Below are positions 47,560 to 59,565 of a DNA stretch of 64,000 nt, one piece after another. The DNA is from Macrocybe gigantea (Eukaryota; Basidiomycota; Agaricomycetes; Agaricales; Callistosporiaceae). The notes under the pieces are model-generated. The model worked only from the letters and a program-made list of their open reading frames with translations. It ran no database searches and had not been told where the DNA came from. How positions within the stretch are numbered: position 1 is the stretch's first letter; each line of letters starts with the position of its first letter. The position numbers were made by a program, and so were the translations under genes. The DNA lies in contig SJRY01000236.1 of the NCBI GenBank assembly GCA_011319805.1, positions 620,001 to 684,000 on the forward strand, read 5' to 3'.

Positions 47560-49306
47560 TTACATTTTCGCATGCAACTGGTCCACCCTCTGCGCAATGT
47601 CTTTATGCATGTCGTAACCATTCATTTCGTTGACTATGATATTTAAGCAACATGGAATATCAACGAAACAGATGGCTTACTTGTCAGCTTGCCTCTGCAG
47701 CAGCCAGAGATGCATCGTGAGGCGTGAGACTGGTGAACCCAATCCTTTCGTTGAGGTTCTCAGTCGCTCGAGCAGATGCTATCTGGACACGCGTCGCTCG
47801 TGGTTTCCGGATGGATTGGTACAACCGTAATCCAGCGCTGACATCGCGGGTAAAACCGTATTTACTGGATAAGATGATCCCGAGAGCTGCGGCATCTTCG
47901 ATAGCTTGGCACGCGCCCTGGGACTGGTGAGGCATCATGGGATGAGCTGCATCTCCAAGAATGCATGCATTTCCTTTGTACCAAGTCTAATTCGAATACA
48001 TTCATCCTTGAATGGAGCGACTTTTTTTTCCCACAGACGCACCTTGTACGGCTGGTGAACATAAAGCCTCCAGGGCATGCGGTCGATCGAATTTCGCAGA
48101 AGCGCAAGGCAATTTGGGTCCAGCTCGCTATATGATCCTTGTAGCATGTCGTCCACTGGGACTTCCTTGAAAACAAACCCTTCCTCGTGGTGTTTCGTAA
48201 GCTCAGTCGGCATAAAGCCTGGCAAGTACAGATGAGAATCCTATACAACCGTGCATCTTCTATTACACTTACAGTAAAAAGAAACAACCTCTCCGCCTGA
48301 GCACGGAGACATGACTATCTTGTAATACTTTGAGCGCCCACAGCAGCCCGTCATGCCACCCCAGAACTGACTGTAGAGGGTTTGAGTGAGCAAGACCAAA
48401 GCATGGAAAAGTGACGAACATTGCCGGATCAGCCGCCCATTTGACCAGACCAAGTCTCTCAATGTCCTTCGTCAAGACGTTGCATCGATAGCAAGTTTGT
48501 GGCGCCGATTCCATATCGGAATGACGCCGATATGTGTCCTGACCACAGACTGGTACCCGTTAGAAGACGGACTCGACTTGACGAACGTCTACAAAAGAAA
48601 GAAGTGCACCACACCCGTATGCCGTCTGCACCAACTATGAGGTCTGCGGTGACAACATTTCCATTCTTGAACGTTACAGTGCACTTCTCCGGATTAATAG
48701 ATTCGCACCTGTCGAGGGAATGCTTTAATGAGAATGGAAGCAGCGTCACACAATAAAAGCATACATGTGATCAACGTATATGCCGCATGGAGTACCTTTG
48801 CCAGCGGGGGATGTTGCTGCATTGAGCAACATAGCATGCATGTCCTGTCTGTGGAACATGTTATAGACGTTTCCCCACTCCTCCTCATAGTTTTTAAGAT
48901 TGTAATTGTTCAGGATATTTCCTGTTTCCCAGTCCCGCATGACAAGGTTCATCTAAGGATAAGTCAATATGACGTGGATATGCAGGCGCCTCTATAGAGA
49001 TAAATACCAGAACTACAGGCTTCATTGCAGGAATGTCGACCCCCCACTCCCGCAACCATTGAGTCCCGTTTGCAGCGCAAGAGATCGACGCGCCGACTTC
49101 AACATCGAAGTCGCGGCGTTCGTATACGTTGACTGTGGGCTGATGAGACAGAAGCACGAGGAAGGAATAAGACATAGCGCTCGACCTAGGTGTCCAGCTC
49201 TCCTGAGAGCGATAGCCGCTGCTAGCCCACCAATGCCACCGCCGACGATGGCGACTCTAAGCTGCTTAAATGAGTTGATTCCCGACATGGCCGCGTGAAT
49301 GGGCAT
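47560..49306 (-). CDS. FAD-dependent aromatic monooxygenase (salicylate hydroxylase-like)
   Basis: This flavoprotein hydroxylase uses NAD(P)H and O2. From the ATG at 49306 (or 49288) the protein has the FAD motif RVAIVGGGIGGLAAAIALRR, then VNVYERRDFDVEVGASISC, the DG motif VTADLIVGADGIRS and, after CYRCNVLTKDIERLGLVKW and YYKIVMSPCSGGEVVSFYC, the GD motif NACILGDAAHPMMPHQSQGA. CQAIEDAAALGIILSSKYGF follows. The C-terminus reads NEMNGYDMHKDIAQRV and stops at 47560. Many short introns separate these blocks. One base seems lost near 47692. Substrate is unpredictable. The divergent neighbour is a hydrolase-like gene only 167 bp away, which suggests co-regulation. Confidence 0.82.
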
Positions 49307-49473
49307 AAGGTAACGTCATCCCGGAACGCGAGAAAGTACTTCTTATATGCGGGGGTTTTCAGACACAGTAATGGAGGCTGGAAGAACGACTTCAAGTTCA
49401 TGTCGGCCTCGGCCGCGGTGTAGAAGTCTCTTTCCTTCTCAAGACGCGCCTAGTCACGTGCCCCAATATCGGT
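49307..49473. promoter_or_regulatory. Bidirectional promoter with CACGTG box
   Basis: These 167 bp separate the starts of the FAD monooxygenase (-) and the hydrolase/SnoaL gene (+). A palindromic CACGTG, a core site of bHLH factors, lies at 49455-49460. The shared promoter is read from gene positions; the regulator is unknown. Confidence 0.4.
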
Positions 49474-51046
49474 ATGCTCTCTCCCACCGCGTACGACCCA
49501 AACGCCCCCAGCGAGCAGCCAGTTCCCCTGCCCTCTGCGCCGTTGCTTGAGCTCGCCAGCAATGCCGTTCTCCAGCCCCCGCTGACCCGCCGAGGCTCCG
49601 GGCCGGGCATCCTCGTCTTCCTCCCATCATCTGATGGACTTAAACCCAGGACTCAGGGGAACAAGCCATTGGATCCGGAGCCCGTCCAAAAGTGGGCAGA
49701 GGAGGGTTTCGTTGTCGTCGCAGTCACCCTCGCATCTCCCGGTTGGCCTGTCCAGGAGGCGCTCGGAGGCGGTATCGCCGCGCTTCTCACTCGTTCAGAG
49801 CTCGACACAAAAGACAGCTTCGGTGTACTAGGCTAGTACGACTTCACACTCTGGTGATGATCGGCTGTGTGCAGGACTGCCACGTTGACTGTGTCGTTTT
49901 TGCTTTCTTTAGTGTATGATCACGAGCGGAAAGCAGAGATCGTATCCGGCGTCGCGAACGATCCTCGAGTAGTATGTGTGATCGTTTACGGCACAAACAC
50001 CCCTGAGCTTGCTACCGTCCCAACCTTGCTACACTCGATATCGGAATTGCCTAAACAGCCACCCACATCTCTTCACACATTTCACCTTTATCGCAACTCC
50101 TCACCTCATTTCGTGCTGCCCCAGACCGCCGGGTACAATCCTGGAAATGCTGCCCTTGCACACACAAGATCTCTCGTATTTCTGAGAAAGTGGCTAGGTG
50201 GCCCGTGTTTCGACCTTGAGGCCATCTGGGACGAGCATACCTACTTTGAATTCGAGGACAGGAGCGTCGCAAAGACAATGGGGACCATGGTGGTTCGTTC
50301 ATTTTCTACCTGACACTGATTGCGTTCGTGAATGCACCGTTCTAGGCTGAGCCTTATGTTAATCATGTCCCAACGGTATGTATCCTAATGACGTACGTAC
50401 CTCGTCCTGATCACGTTCATGCAGATGACCGGTGGCATAGGCCGCCAACAGCTGACGGCTTTCTACCGCGATCATTTTATTTTTTCGTGGGCATTCATGT
50501 CCCAAACAGCTTTTGAATGTCTTTTAAGTTCGACTTAGAAACCCTGCAGACGCCACCTTACAAGTCGTGTCTCGGACCCTTGGTCCTGACCGCGTCGTGG
50601 GTGGGTCTCGATCTGTGGCTAACCTAAACGTCGCGACCTCAAGACATCTGATTCAGACGAATTCATCTACCATTTCACGCACGACAAGACTGTCGACTGG
50701 CTTTTGCCAGGCGTTCCGCCAAGTGGAAAAAAACTGGCTATCCCAATGCTAGCAGTCGTCAATATACGAGGCGACCGACTTTACAATGGTAGGATCTTCC
50801 TTGGACGGATCGTTACCTTGAAATTTGTTAACCTTTCGTTTAGAACATATATGGTGGGATCAAGGAACTGCCCTACGCCAAGCTGGGATACTTCCTACTT
50901 ACGTGCCGTACATGACCCCCACAGCTGGGCAGGTCTTGCGCCTGCCTGTAGCAGGCGCGGAGTGTGCTGACATGCTGTTGGACGAGGCGAATGGGAAGAG
51001 CAACGAAATGTTCGGGAATGACTGGGGCGTAATCCAGAAACATTAA
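49474..51046 (+). CDS. Dienelactone-hydrolase-like protein with C-terminal SnoaL/NTF2-like domain
   Basis: The N-terminal half resembles fungal carboxymethylenebutenolidase-type proteins: GSGPGILVFLPSSDG, VQKWAEEGFVVVAVTL, EIVSGVANDPRVVCVIVYG and FVLPQTAGYNPGNAALAHTR, then YFEFEDRSVAKTMGTMV. The C-terminal half is SnoaL/NTF2-like: VPTMTGGIGRQQLTAFYRDH, ATLQVVSRTLGPDRVV, DEFIYHFTHDKTVDWLLPG, KKLAIPMLAVVNIRGDRLYN and EHIWWDQGTALRQAGILP. It stops at 51046. Introns include a donor at about 49826 (GTGTAC) and one just before DEFIYHF. I see no GxCxG or GxSxG nucleophile elbow in the hydrolase part, so catalytic activity is doubtful. It is probably co-expressed with the divergent monooxygenase. Confidence 0.75.
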
Positions 51047-52870
51047 CCTCTCGATTGTCTTCGTATGTCAATCATCTTTTCACCATGTTATCAAGGGCGG
51101 CAAGCAGGCATGTGACAATAGTACGGTAAAACCAATGTCGAAGGAGAATACATCATGGAAATGCGATCTGGGCTTCAGAGGTTCTCTCTGACGCCACGCT
51201 GATGCTGTGACAGGTTCAGCAACTGGGCACCATAGTTGGAGCATGCGTAAGAAGACAGCCCGTATGCGCTGATGTCCGCTCGAACTCCCTATTTGCCTTC
51301 GAAGTAGCGTTTGGCCCTGGCGGACTTGACGTCCATCGTCAGATAAGTAAAGGTGCGTTTTGAATCAACGGAGCGCATCGGCAGAGTTAAAGACGCCTTT
51401 GGTCTGGTTCCGTTGCCTCACATTGCCAACTTCCTTCACGTCTGTGGCTGATACGAGCGCCTCATCGTATCACGGCTCTGCTACCGTGAATTCTGGTAAC
51501 AGATCGTTGCGTACCTATCGGGGAACGGCAGCACTTGCCTCGCAAGAAGTGTTGCAGCAGCAAGACATATAACGAAAAAGGAGGCGTTGTCACACGATGG
51601 GGAATGCTCGCATGGTTGCCTAATATGCCCTGGTGGGAATAGAACCGTCCAATGCCTTGATCGACGACCGAGAGTGTCGCGATGCCAAACGTCGGGCTTA
51701 TTTCCCCTCCGGCGCAGGTGACTGCATTTCTGGGCATCCGCCATCAATCATGCACTACGCATCTCCGATAGAGCCAAGGCGGATCCGAGCTTGACTGAGT
51801 TGGTTTTCGTCCAGCAATCACCTCTTGCGCAGCCGCAGCCTCCTTTGTAACCCGGCATAGGAGACAAATGCTTGCTCCTTTAGGCTGAGTCAAGCTTCGG
51901 AAGCCGTGCTGAGAATATGGGCAAAAGGAGCACACGAATAGCTCTGCAGCGACCTGCAGATCTATTTTAGCGAAACCGCATGCCGATAGCTAATAATGAG
52001 TAAGAATAACCTTGTTAGGTGCAAATGGAATAGAAAGGTCTTATCACTTGCAGGGCAGCGGCGATCAAGGACGTTCGTCTGTGCATCGAACGGACTCGCC
52101 ACCCGTAATGACGGATACTTGCGCCGCACGGTTTCTTGCACAGGTGAAAGGAGTTGCTGTGCTGCATGGGCATTCCTTGCATTTTGATGTTCACAGAAGC
52201 ACGATTACGAATAGTACCAAGGCAAACATTTGTTTCATATTTTGCGTCAAGGATCTTGACAGCAGAGAAATTGTGTTTGGCCTGCGTCCGTGTCTTCAAA
52301 ACGCTTATCTCAATGTACTGTTTTCGTTTCAGAAGAGAGTAATGAGTGGCGCCGGTCCACAGGGCGGACGGCGAACCAGAGAGGCGACACGGAATCAGTC
52401 ATCTAGTAAATGGCCCGTGTACGTGAAGAATTCAAGGGCTACTGTCAACAGCAGCGTTGACCATGGCTGATACAGAGGCAGGGGCCATGGTAAGGAAGAT
52501 TATTTCCCGAACTAACGTAAAAGAGGGATAGAACGATGATCAAGGCACTGCCAACTCTGACGCTCACGCCGTAAATAGCAGCTTTCAAGCTTCTGAGGAT
52601 GGGCTGCGACACGCGTCCTGCGAGCGAGTTCTATTTTCAGCCGGGAACGGATCGATACGGACCAGAGGGCCAGCTTCAGTGCCTTAACAAGGTGCATGTC
52701 AAGGAAGAATTATGCGGACATTAAATCCCTTGATGTCGCAGTGAGCGAACTGCCGGCGATGACTTGGTTTGAGCGGCCCGTAGGGCAAAGGTTACGTCAG
52801 TCATCGAGAAGAATATGGTGAAGAAAGATTGATGGCGATTGAACATATGGACAGATGGACAACGACAATG
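51047..52870. other. Gene-poor intergenic region
   Basis: About 1.8 kb. Short ORFs exist (for example 51462-51737 on minus and 52012-52470 on plus), but none matches a known family or joins by good splice sites. No terminal repeats, tRNA or transposon protein could be recognised. Confidence 0.35.
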
Positions 52871-54651
52871 TCATGACATTAAGACGTCCTGGTCTACGGC
52901 TGTACGAGGAGCGCCTCGTTCGACAGAGTTGACGAGCTCTCGACGAATTTCGGGACTGATCTGTGGGTGAGGGTTGGCGCGGAGAACGTCCAGAAGGGCA
53001 TCCTTCTGGTCGGGCGTCATGTCCGATGCATATCTGAAACAACGACGCATCAGTCCGAGTCTAATCAGAGTGCGGGATCAACACACCTCTGTGCGAAGAC
53101 CAACAAGCTTTGATGCCAGAGTACAGGCAGCTTTTCCGAATCGGCTCTTGTTTTGGCCTTGTAACTGTTTGACAACCTGATGAAGTGAAATACCAAGGCG
53201 TCGACGACTTTATATGGAAGTTCCATCTTTTTGTCCAGCAATACTCGAATAAAAAGCGAATTCGGACCTTGAGGGAGTCGGGGGTCATGACATCGGAGGA
53301 AGGCAGAAGCGTGGGTACACACCAGAATAATCCATTTCCGCAATTCTAAGCAAGGCTGCGGAAGCGTGGAGCACTGGTACTTTTGTTTTTGCCAAGATGG
53401 AGGCAACTATTACGGCTTCTTTGAGGGAACAACCTTGCTATGCTATGAGTGAATTTTGGTTCATGTGCTGGAGGGTCGAGATTACGCACGTCCAGCATAG
53501 GGAAAACAATGCCCTTGAAGAATGCAGCTGGCTTGAACAGGGCCTTTTTCAAGCTTTCATAATAGTGAACGTTAAGTTTCTTGTTCATGCGAATGTCTTC
53601 TTGGATGGCGTCTAGCAGGACGACACTGAGGAAAAGTTGTGCTTGTGGAGGTTTCATGTTGGATATGAAGATTTTTGTTGCGGCTTGGCATGCGTGCGGA
53701 GACCAGTTTTCCGGATGTGTCAATGCGAGAATACGCGCCCAGGCAGGGAGTGAGGGTATCACTTTAAAGACTTTGGGCAGGGGACCAGACTTGTATTTCT
53801 GAAGGAAAAGGCCGAGCCTATGGATAAGAGCGTTGGAGGGGTACGAACCGACTCAAGGTCAGGTCTGCGTACTTGGTGTATGCCTCGACTACTCTTGGAT
53901 CAAGGCCGAGCGCGGGGTCAGGCTTTTCTCGATCTGAAGACACGGTTAACGATCGCTGACTGCGGGTGTATGCGCTTTAGGAGTCCATACCTTGTTGCAC
54001 TTTCTTGATGGTTGCGGCACTGCCGTTTTCGTGTTGTTCCAGCTTGGCAAAAATCATGTCAGCAAGCGTTTTACGTTCCCCGGAGTTTGGCGGAAGCAAA
54101 GTGTCGAGCGTGTGCATGTCGTTTTCATCGATTTCCTGCGGACAAGAGTATAATCGGCTGGGATGTTTCGGAGGGCAGCGAAAGCTCCTACCAGCACTTC
54201 TTCCGCATCTTCCCCTGTCTCGAAGGTGTCGTAATCCGTATCCTCCTCTTCTTCGTCTTCGTCGTCGGCGAACATGGTTTGGGCACGCGGTGTGGAGAAG
54301 CTATCGTGAAGATGGTCGGCGGGCCCGTCGTCCTCGTCTTCGTCGTCATCATTGGGCATTGCGAGCTCATCCTGTTGTTCCTTTGCGAGCTGGAATATGC
54401 GCTTGGAAGTGCGTGGGTCGAGGATGGTCTGGGCAACAGTCAGAAATATTTTTTTTTAGATAGGGAGATAGGAGAGAAGAGGAACGTGCATCTGAGGCGT
54501 TGTCGTCGGAATCGAGTCCTGATCCTTTAGCTTTTTTACGCTTCCCTGGGGTAGAGACGCGGCCATATTTTTCCTGATGCTGGTCGTTATCGAGCTGTAC
54601 GAGGAGGGGGTCGTGTCTCTGTTTTTGAGCGGGTTTATTTACCCTTGGCAT
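52871..54651 (-). CDS. ENP1: Bystin (Enp1), small-subunit ribosome biogenesis factor
   Basis: This nucleolar factor is needed for 20S pre-rRNA maturation and 40S export. From the ATG at 54651 ([20 protein letters not shown]) the N-terminal region is charged, with a long Asp/Glu-rich stretch (54190-54350). Then [20 protein letters not shown] and [10 protein letters not shown] follow. The bystin domain reads [100 protein letters not shown] and [20 protein letters not shown], then [11 protein letters not shown]. It continues with [18 protein letters not shown] and [20 protein letters not shown], ending DQDVLMS at 52871. The frame is consistent across the junctions checked. It lies head to head with UXS1. 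Confidence 0.9.
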
Positions 54652-54753
54652 GGTGGTGGTCGGTGGGTGATCGGGGACTGATCAAGCCGAGCTTTGCCTG
54701 GATGACCAAAAACGGGATAAATATAGCTGTATTATTTTTTTTCTTTCTTCGGT

Positions 54754-54782
54754 TTGACTGTACGGGCGTTGACTGTTGACTG
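54754..54782. promoter_or_regulatory. Three TTGACTG repeats in the bystin/UXS1 promoter
   Basis: TTGACTG occurs at 54754-54760, 54769-54775 and 54776-54782, the last two in direct tandem. A TATA-like TTTAAATA follows at 54784-54791, 39 bp before the UXS1 ATG. The whole divergent promoter is 54652-54829. Binding by a factor is inference. Confidence 0.4.
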
Positions 54783-54829
54783 TTTAAATACGCCCTTGTC
54801 CCGCTCCTCCGAATTTCACCTTGTTCCCC

Positions 54830-56391
54830 ATGTCTCCGGTATTGCTGACCCCTCGTCCTTCTCACAAAACACCTTGCGCTCACTACTCACAGATCAAGAC
54901 ACTCGACAAGAACGGCGTTGAAATCAAGACCGTCGGCTTCAACCGCTTTGGCTTCGACAGCGAGGTCCCTCTCGACGTTCTTCGCTCTCTCTACCTCCGC
55001 TCCCACTATACCGTCCCCGCCACCGCTCACAAGACCGTCACAGACCTCGACGACGAGGCCCAGGATGAGCAACATGCAGCCTTCTCCAACGGCCATCTAG
55101 AATACCAGACAAAATCCATCTTTCACCCCGACACGAATTCCATCTCCTACACCACACTCCAGCGCTTTCCGCCCGTCAAACTCCTTCCGCCCTCAGCCCG
55201 AAAGCGCATCCTCGTCACAGGTGGCGCAGGCTTCGTCGGATCCCATCTCGTCGATCGTCTCATGCTCCTCGGTCACGAAGTCACCGTGCTCGACAATTTT
55301 TTCACCGGTTCGAAAACCACAGTCAGCCATTGGATTGGACATCCCAATTTTGAGATGGTCCGTCATGACGTCGTCGAGCCTTTTATGATTGAGTGTGATC
55401 GTGAGTATACCGAACTCGCACATGATACGCATCTTTCTGAATCGAAAAACCACGCGCAGAAATATACCACCTCGCGTGCCCCGCCTCTCCTCCTCACTAT
55501 CAATTCAATGCCGTCAAGACGATCAAAACGTCATTTATGGGCACATTGAACATGCTCGGTCTCGCAAAGCGCGTCAAGGCTCGCTTCCTGATCAGCAGCA
55601 CATCAGGTGAGCACACATTAGCGAAAACGGGATTAGCCGACCTACCTATCCGCTTAGAGGTCTACGGTGATCCTGAAGTTCATCCCCAGACAGAGGATTA
55701 GTGAGTGCACTTTCATGTAATCTCTTAATGTCTCATTTTTATTCGCCGTCTCCAGTTGGGGTCACGTCAATCCAATCGGCCCCCGCGCCTGCTACGATGA
55801 AGGTAAACGCGTTGCGAGACTCTGACGTACGGCTTCCAGCGCCAGGATGGCGTAGACGTCCGCGTCGCACGGATATTCAACACCTATGGTCCTAGGAGTG
55901 AGTGTCTGAATTCCGTGGGATGTCTGGCCATGGACTGACCCGGATCAACAGTGAACCCCTACGACGGCCGCGTCGTCTCTAATTTCATCGTCCAGGCGCT
56001 CAAGGGTGAAGACATGACCGTATACGGCGACGGCAAGCAAACGCGCTCGTTCCAATACATCCACGACCTCATCGACGGCCTCATCGCGCTCATGAACTCG
56101 GACGAGTCGCGCCCAGTCAACATCGGCAACGGCGACGAGTTCACTATCGGCGAGTTTGCTGAGCTCGTTCGCGAGATTGTGGAGAAGGTGCAGGAGGAGG
56201 ACGGCACCAAGCCCGCTAAGCGCGTCAATATCGTCTACAAGCCCATGCCGACGGACGACCCTCAGAAGCGCCGTCCAGACACCACACGTGCCAAAGAGTC
56301 TCTCGGCTGGCAGCCGCGGTGGACCGTCCGAATGGGGCTTGAGGAGATGGTCAGGTACTACAAAGCCAAGATGGCCGAAGGAAGCATCTGA
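54830..56391 (+). CDS. UXS1: UDP-glucuronate decarboxylase (UDP-xylose synthase)
   Basis: This enzyme converts UDP-glucuronate to UDP-xylose with bound NAD+, supplying xylose for capsule-like or wall glycans in basidiomycetes. The extended SDR fold is clear: Rossmann motif [40 protein letters not shown] and [17 protein letters not shown], then [40 protein letters not shown] and [19 protein letters not shown]. The catalytic YxxxK appears as [10 protein letters not shown], followed by [20 protein letters not shown] and [19 protein letters not shown]. The end is [18 protein letters not shown], then [20 protein letters not shown]. One base is missing at about 55816 (after KRVA). The N-terminal 100 residues are a fungal extension without an obvious signal anchor. 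Confidence 0.92.
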
Positions 56392-57063
56392 GCGCTCCGA
56401 ATCCGGCGCCTAAGGAAAAAGCAATTGCTGCCGACGATGCGGGGGTGATTGCGTTCTTTTTCACCGTATTCTTTTTTCTTTTTCCATCTCGGCTATGTTG
56501 GCATACATATGGACTTCACCCCTTTCTGCCCTCTTTTAGATAAGTAGACTGTGATACTTAAATTGTGGTTTACTGCATAGACTACTAGTGTACACGTTTT
56601 TTTACATGTGTTCTAGATATTACTTGTTGGCTCTATACAAACTCGGGTTATCGTTAGCGACGCCGTAATTTCTCATCACAGAGTCAAGGGACCTGTCAAA
56701 TCGCATTGCAAATGTCAGGTTCTCATCACCAGGGCGCAGGGGAAGAAGGACTAATCCATTTTCGTTAAATCGCCTGGATCCTCGTGTAAATACGTATGAT
56801 AAGTACACTGCTAATGTTAAACACTATATTACCAGCTGTAAGCTTATGAACATATGGTCTATATTGGGTATGGTACGCTATCGAGTCGTTTTTTGCATGC
56901 ACGGGAGGGGGAGGTCTTGGCTTTTTGCCTTTTCCTCTGGCGGGATGTTAGGATGCAGGGTGGGCCGAATTGCAAGGAAGAGTACAAATAGGGAAACCGC
57001 GGGAGAGAAGGAATTGCGGAAGGAAAATGGCTGGAGGAGAACATGAAAGCAAACAGTCGCCGC
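56392..57063. other. Intergenic region between convergent genes
   Basis: UXS1 and the alpha/beta-hydrolase gene converge here. It has T-rich 3' sequence near 56455-56490 and short ORFs only. No gene is recognised. Confidence 0.4.
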
Positions 57064-59134
57064 CTAGCTAAGCAACCGTTGAAAAGGTGTAGCAGGCGCG
57101 CTGCCCGCCACCTTGGCCATGGACCCTTTGATGACCTGTTTGTCGACTGAACTCGAATTGTACGTCGTCCGCTTCACTCGGGAGTCCTGTGGCGGCTCCA
57201 GGGGAGACGACTTGTTGTCGGCCCGATCTGAGTCCTGTTTTGACGAGCTAGAGGTCAAATAGCTTGTCCCTACGAATTAAAAAAAAAAGGTAAAATTTCA
57301 GAACAACTCCACTTTGCATGACGCTCGATGAAGAAAACGCACCTGCGATGGACAAGCCGTCCTTTTCGCTGTGGAACCAGTGCTCTCGCTTCCGCTCGGA
57401 ATACCTGGACCGAAATTAAATTGGAATGAAAACTCGAGTCAACAAACCGTCCCTTTTTATTTTTTGGAAAGAGAAGGAAGGAGAAAAAACAATTCAAAAG
57501 GGCAGCTCACCTTCGCAATGGCCTGCCGTCTGGCCCAAGAGGCGAAAACGCCGTCGCCTGACCCTTGCGATACCTTTGCAGGATCTCGTTCTGGTTCCGA
57601 ACGACGTCTGGAGTGAGGCAGGAGAATGACAGTGACGAGGCAGGGTCGCGCGAGGCGATGCTGGCGTCGCCGATGTACTGCGCAAGCGTAGCAAGCGCCA
57701 TCTTCATGCGCTCCTCTGTCGGCATTTCTAGAGGTCGCAGGTCGGACCGGGCATGAGGAAGGCGTGCGATGAATTTTGCAAACACGCCATTAGTGATGTT
57801 GGCCAGGCCCGGAACGACGCTCAGCGTGCCATAACCACCTGCGTTGTTGGGTTCCAGCGCCTCGGACAAGTGCGTTTATGCTGATTTTCGACAAACCTTT
57901 GACGGTGAAGACAATCGCTCCGTCTTTGCAGTTGACGAGCTGTTCAGCGAGCTGCTCTGCGTATTCCACCGGGCATGCTTCATTCAGTTGTCCCTGTTTG
58001 GGAAAACGTCGGATCCTTGCCGACAGGAAAAGAATAACGAAATGCTGACCTGTATTATCAGTACGGGTACTGTTATTGCTGCGGACATTTCGCGCGTTAG
58101 CGGCGTCCGCTAGTTTGATGATATTGCATGAACGATCCGACGGGTGATGCGCAGAGGCGCCAACTCACCGTTATTAGAGAGGCCTGCATCTCAGCTATCC
58201 GAACCCGCCGGAAGGGAGGCATGTAGATCTCCCAATACTCAATCAGCTACGCAGAGATACATTAGGAATGACGGCGGGCAGAGCAATGACTCGTGCACTG
58301 ACGTCGTCTCGTAGATCCACGTCACATTCCTTTTTCCGTATCTTGGTCTTTAGCACCTCAAATGCACCCCTTCGTAATAAAACTCTGATGATAAAACGAC
58401 TTACCGAACCCATCATAAAGTCCACGCTCTCGCTTGCAACATGCTCAAATGTCTCCAGATCGTCGGCGGTACACCAGCTGTGCAGCAATTCATCGTAGGC
58501 GGTGACGATCCATTGTTCTCTGTGATGGAAGCCCCACAAATCAATTGCTATTCGCGGACTGATCAAAGGAAAAAGAGGTCATGTGGACGAACACGGTTGG
58601 AGAAGGGATGTTGCACAGCGTCAGACTGAGGCACATCTCTGGAAACCTGTAGGCAGAATTGATGAGCTGTCAAGCGGATAAATGCGGAGCGGAGATGCTC
58701 ACAAGACCGCGAAGCGCAACGCACAGTATACTGACAGCACTTCTAGCGCGAAAATATGACATGGAGGCAGATGCAAAGACTGCGAGGATGTGCCGATGTC
58801 ATAATTATTTGCATTGTCGGCCAAAGTGCAAGAAGCGACAGACCTGATGACAGAAGGCGAGGTCGGCTGCCTCTACCCAGGAGTCATGACGCCCAGACGG
58901 ACGCGCGGACGATTTGCCACAAATGCGCATGTCGAACGCGATGATGTTGTAATTGTCGTTCAGGCGCGGATAGTCAAACTGGTTCTCGAGCCAGGACGAG
59001 TCGAGGAAAAGCGGGTGGAGCATGATGATGGCGGGTTTTTCGGGATCGAAGCCGCTGACATTTCCGTGGAGGCTGTTGGTGGTGTACCAGATAGAGGCAT
59101 AGTCGTCTTGGCTACATAGGTCTACGAAGGGCAT
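57064..59134 (-). CDS. Alpha/beta-hydrolase-fold protein, possibly catalytically inactive
   Basis: From the ATG at 59134 the fold is recognisable: SIWYTTNSLHGNVSGFDPEK, AIIMLHPLFLDSSWLENQF and YNIIAFDMRICGKS, then DSWVEAADLAFCHQ. The strand-helix where the nucleophile normally sits reads HIFALEVLSVYCALRFAVLF, without GxSxG or an Asp elbow. PEMCLSLTLCNIPSPT and WIVTAYDELLHSWC follow. The C-terminal part carries CPVEYAEQLAEQLVNCKDGA and GYGTLSVVPGLANITNGVFA, then KMALATLAQYIGDASIASRD and a Ser-rich tail to 57064. The protein seems conserved in basidiomycetes from memory, but its role is unknown. Several small introns were placed by eye, and the 57870-57930 junction is the least certain. Confidence 0.65.
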
Positions 59135-59565
59135 GCTCAGGGCGTCAGAAGAGGAGACAGAAAATTTTGGGGAGAGAAATGAAACATATATTGAAGTAGC
59201 AAATACAGGTGTAATATAACCCAGAAAAAAAACTGGCAGACCTGCTCTTTAGTGCGATCTTAGATCAATGGCTTAGTAATCATACCCTCAACAATAACGA
59301 CCCTTCTGCCGCGTCCTGCCGAGCACTGCGATGCGCCTCCACTCCCCTCTTATGAATCCAAGACATCCCAGCGTACAGTCCCGCTTTCATCATTTGACTT
59401 GAAGAAACGGTAAGCTGAACTAGTGTCAGGCGGGTCAGGGTAGCATCGCGTTTTCTGATTTGTCCCACAAAAAAATCCCCAATTCGTCAGAATTGAGTTA
59501 TCCTGATTGAAGTCGGTGCCGTAATCGTTCCTGGAAGAAGAAAGGCGGAGAAAAAAGGAAATGCG
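59135..59565. other. Intergenic region between tandem minus-strand genes
   Basis: About 430 bp holding the promoter of the hydrolase-fold gene and the 3' end of the coiled-coil gene. No gene is visible. Confidence 0.35.

Noticed and set aside
49826..49920. Possible GC-AG intron (GCTAGT) in the hydrolase/SnoaL gene
   Set aside because: A canonical GTGTAC donor a few bases upstream joins SF to VYDHERK in frame, so a GC donor is not needed.
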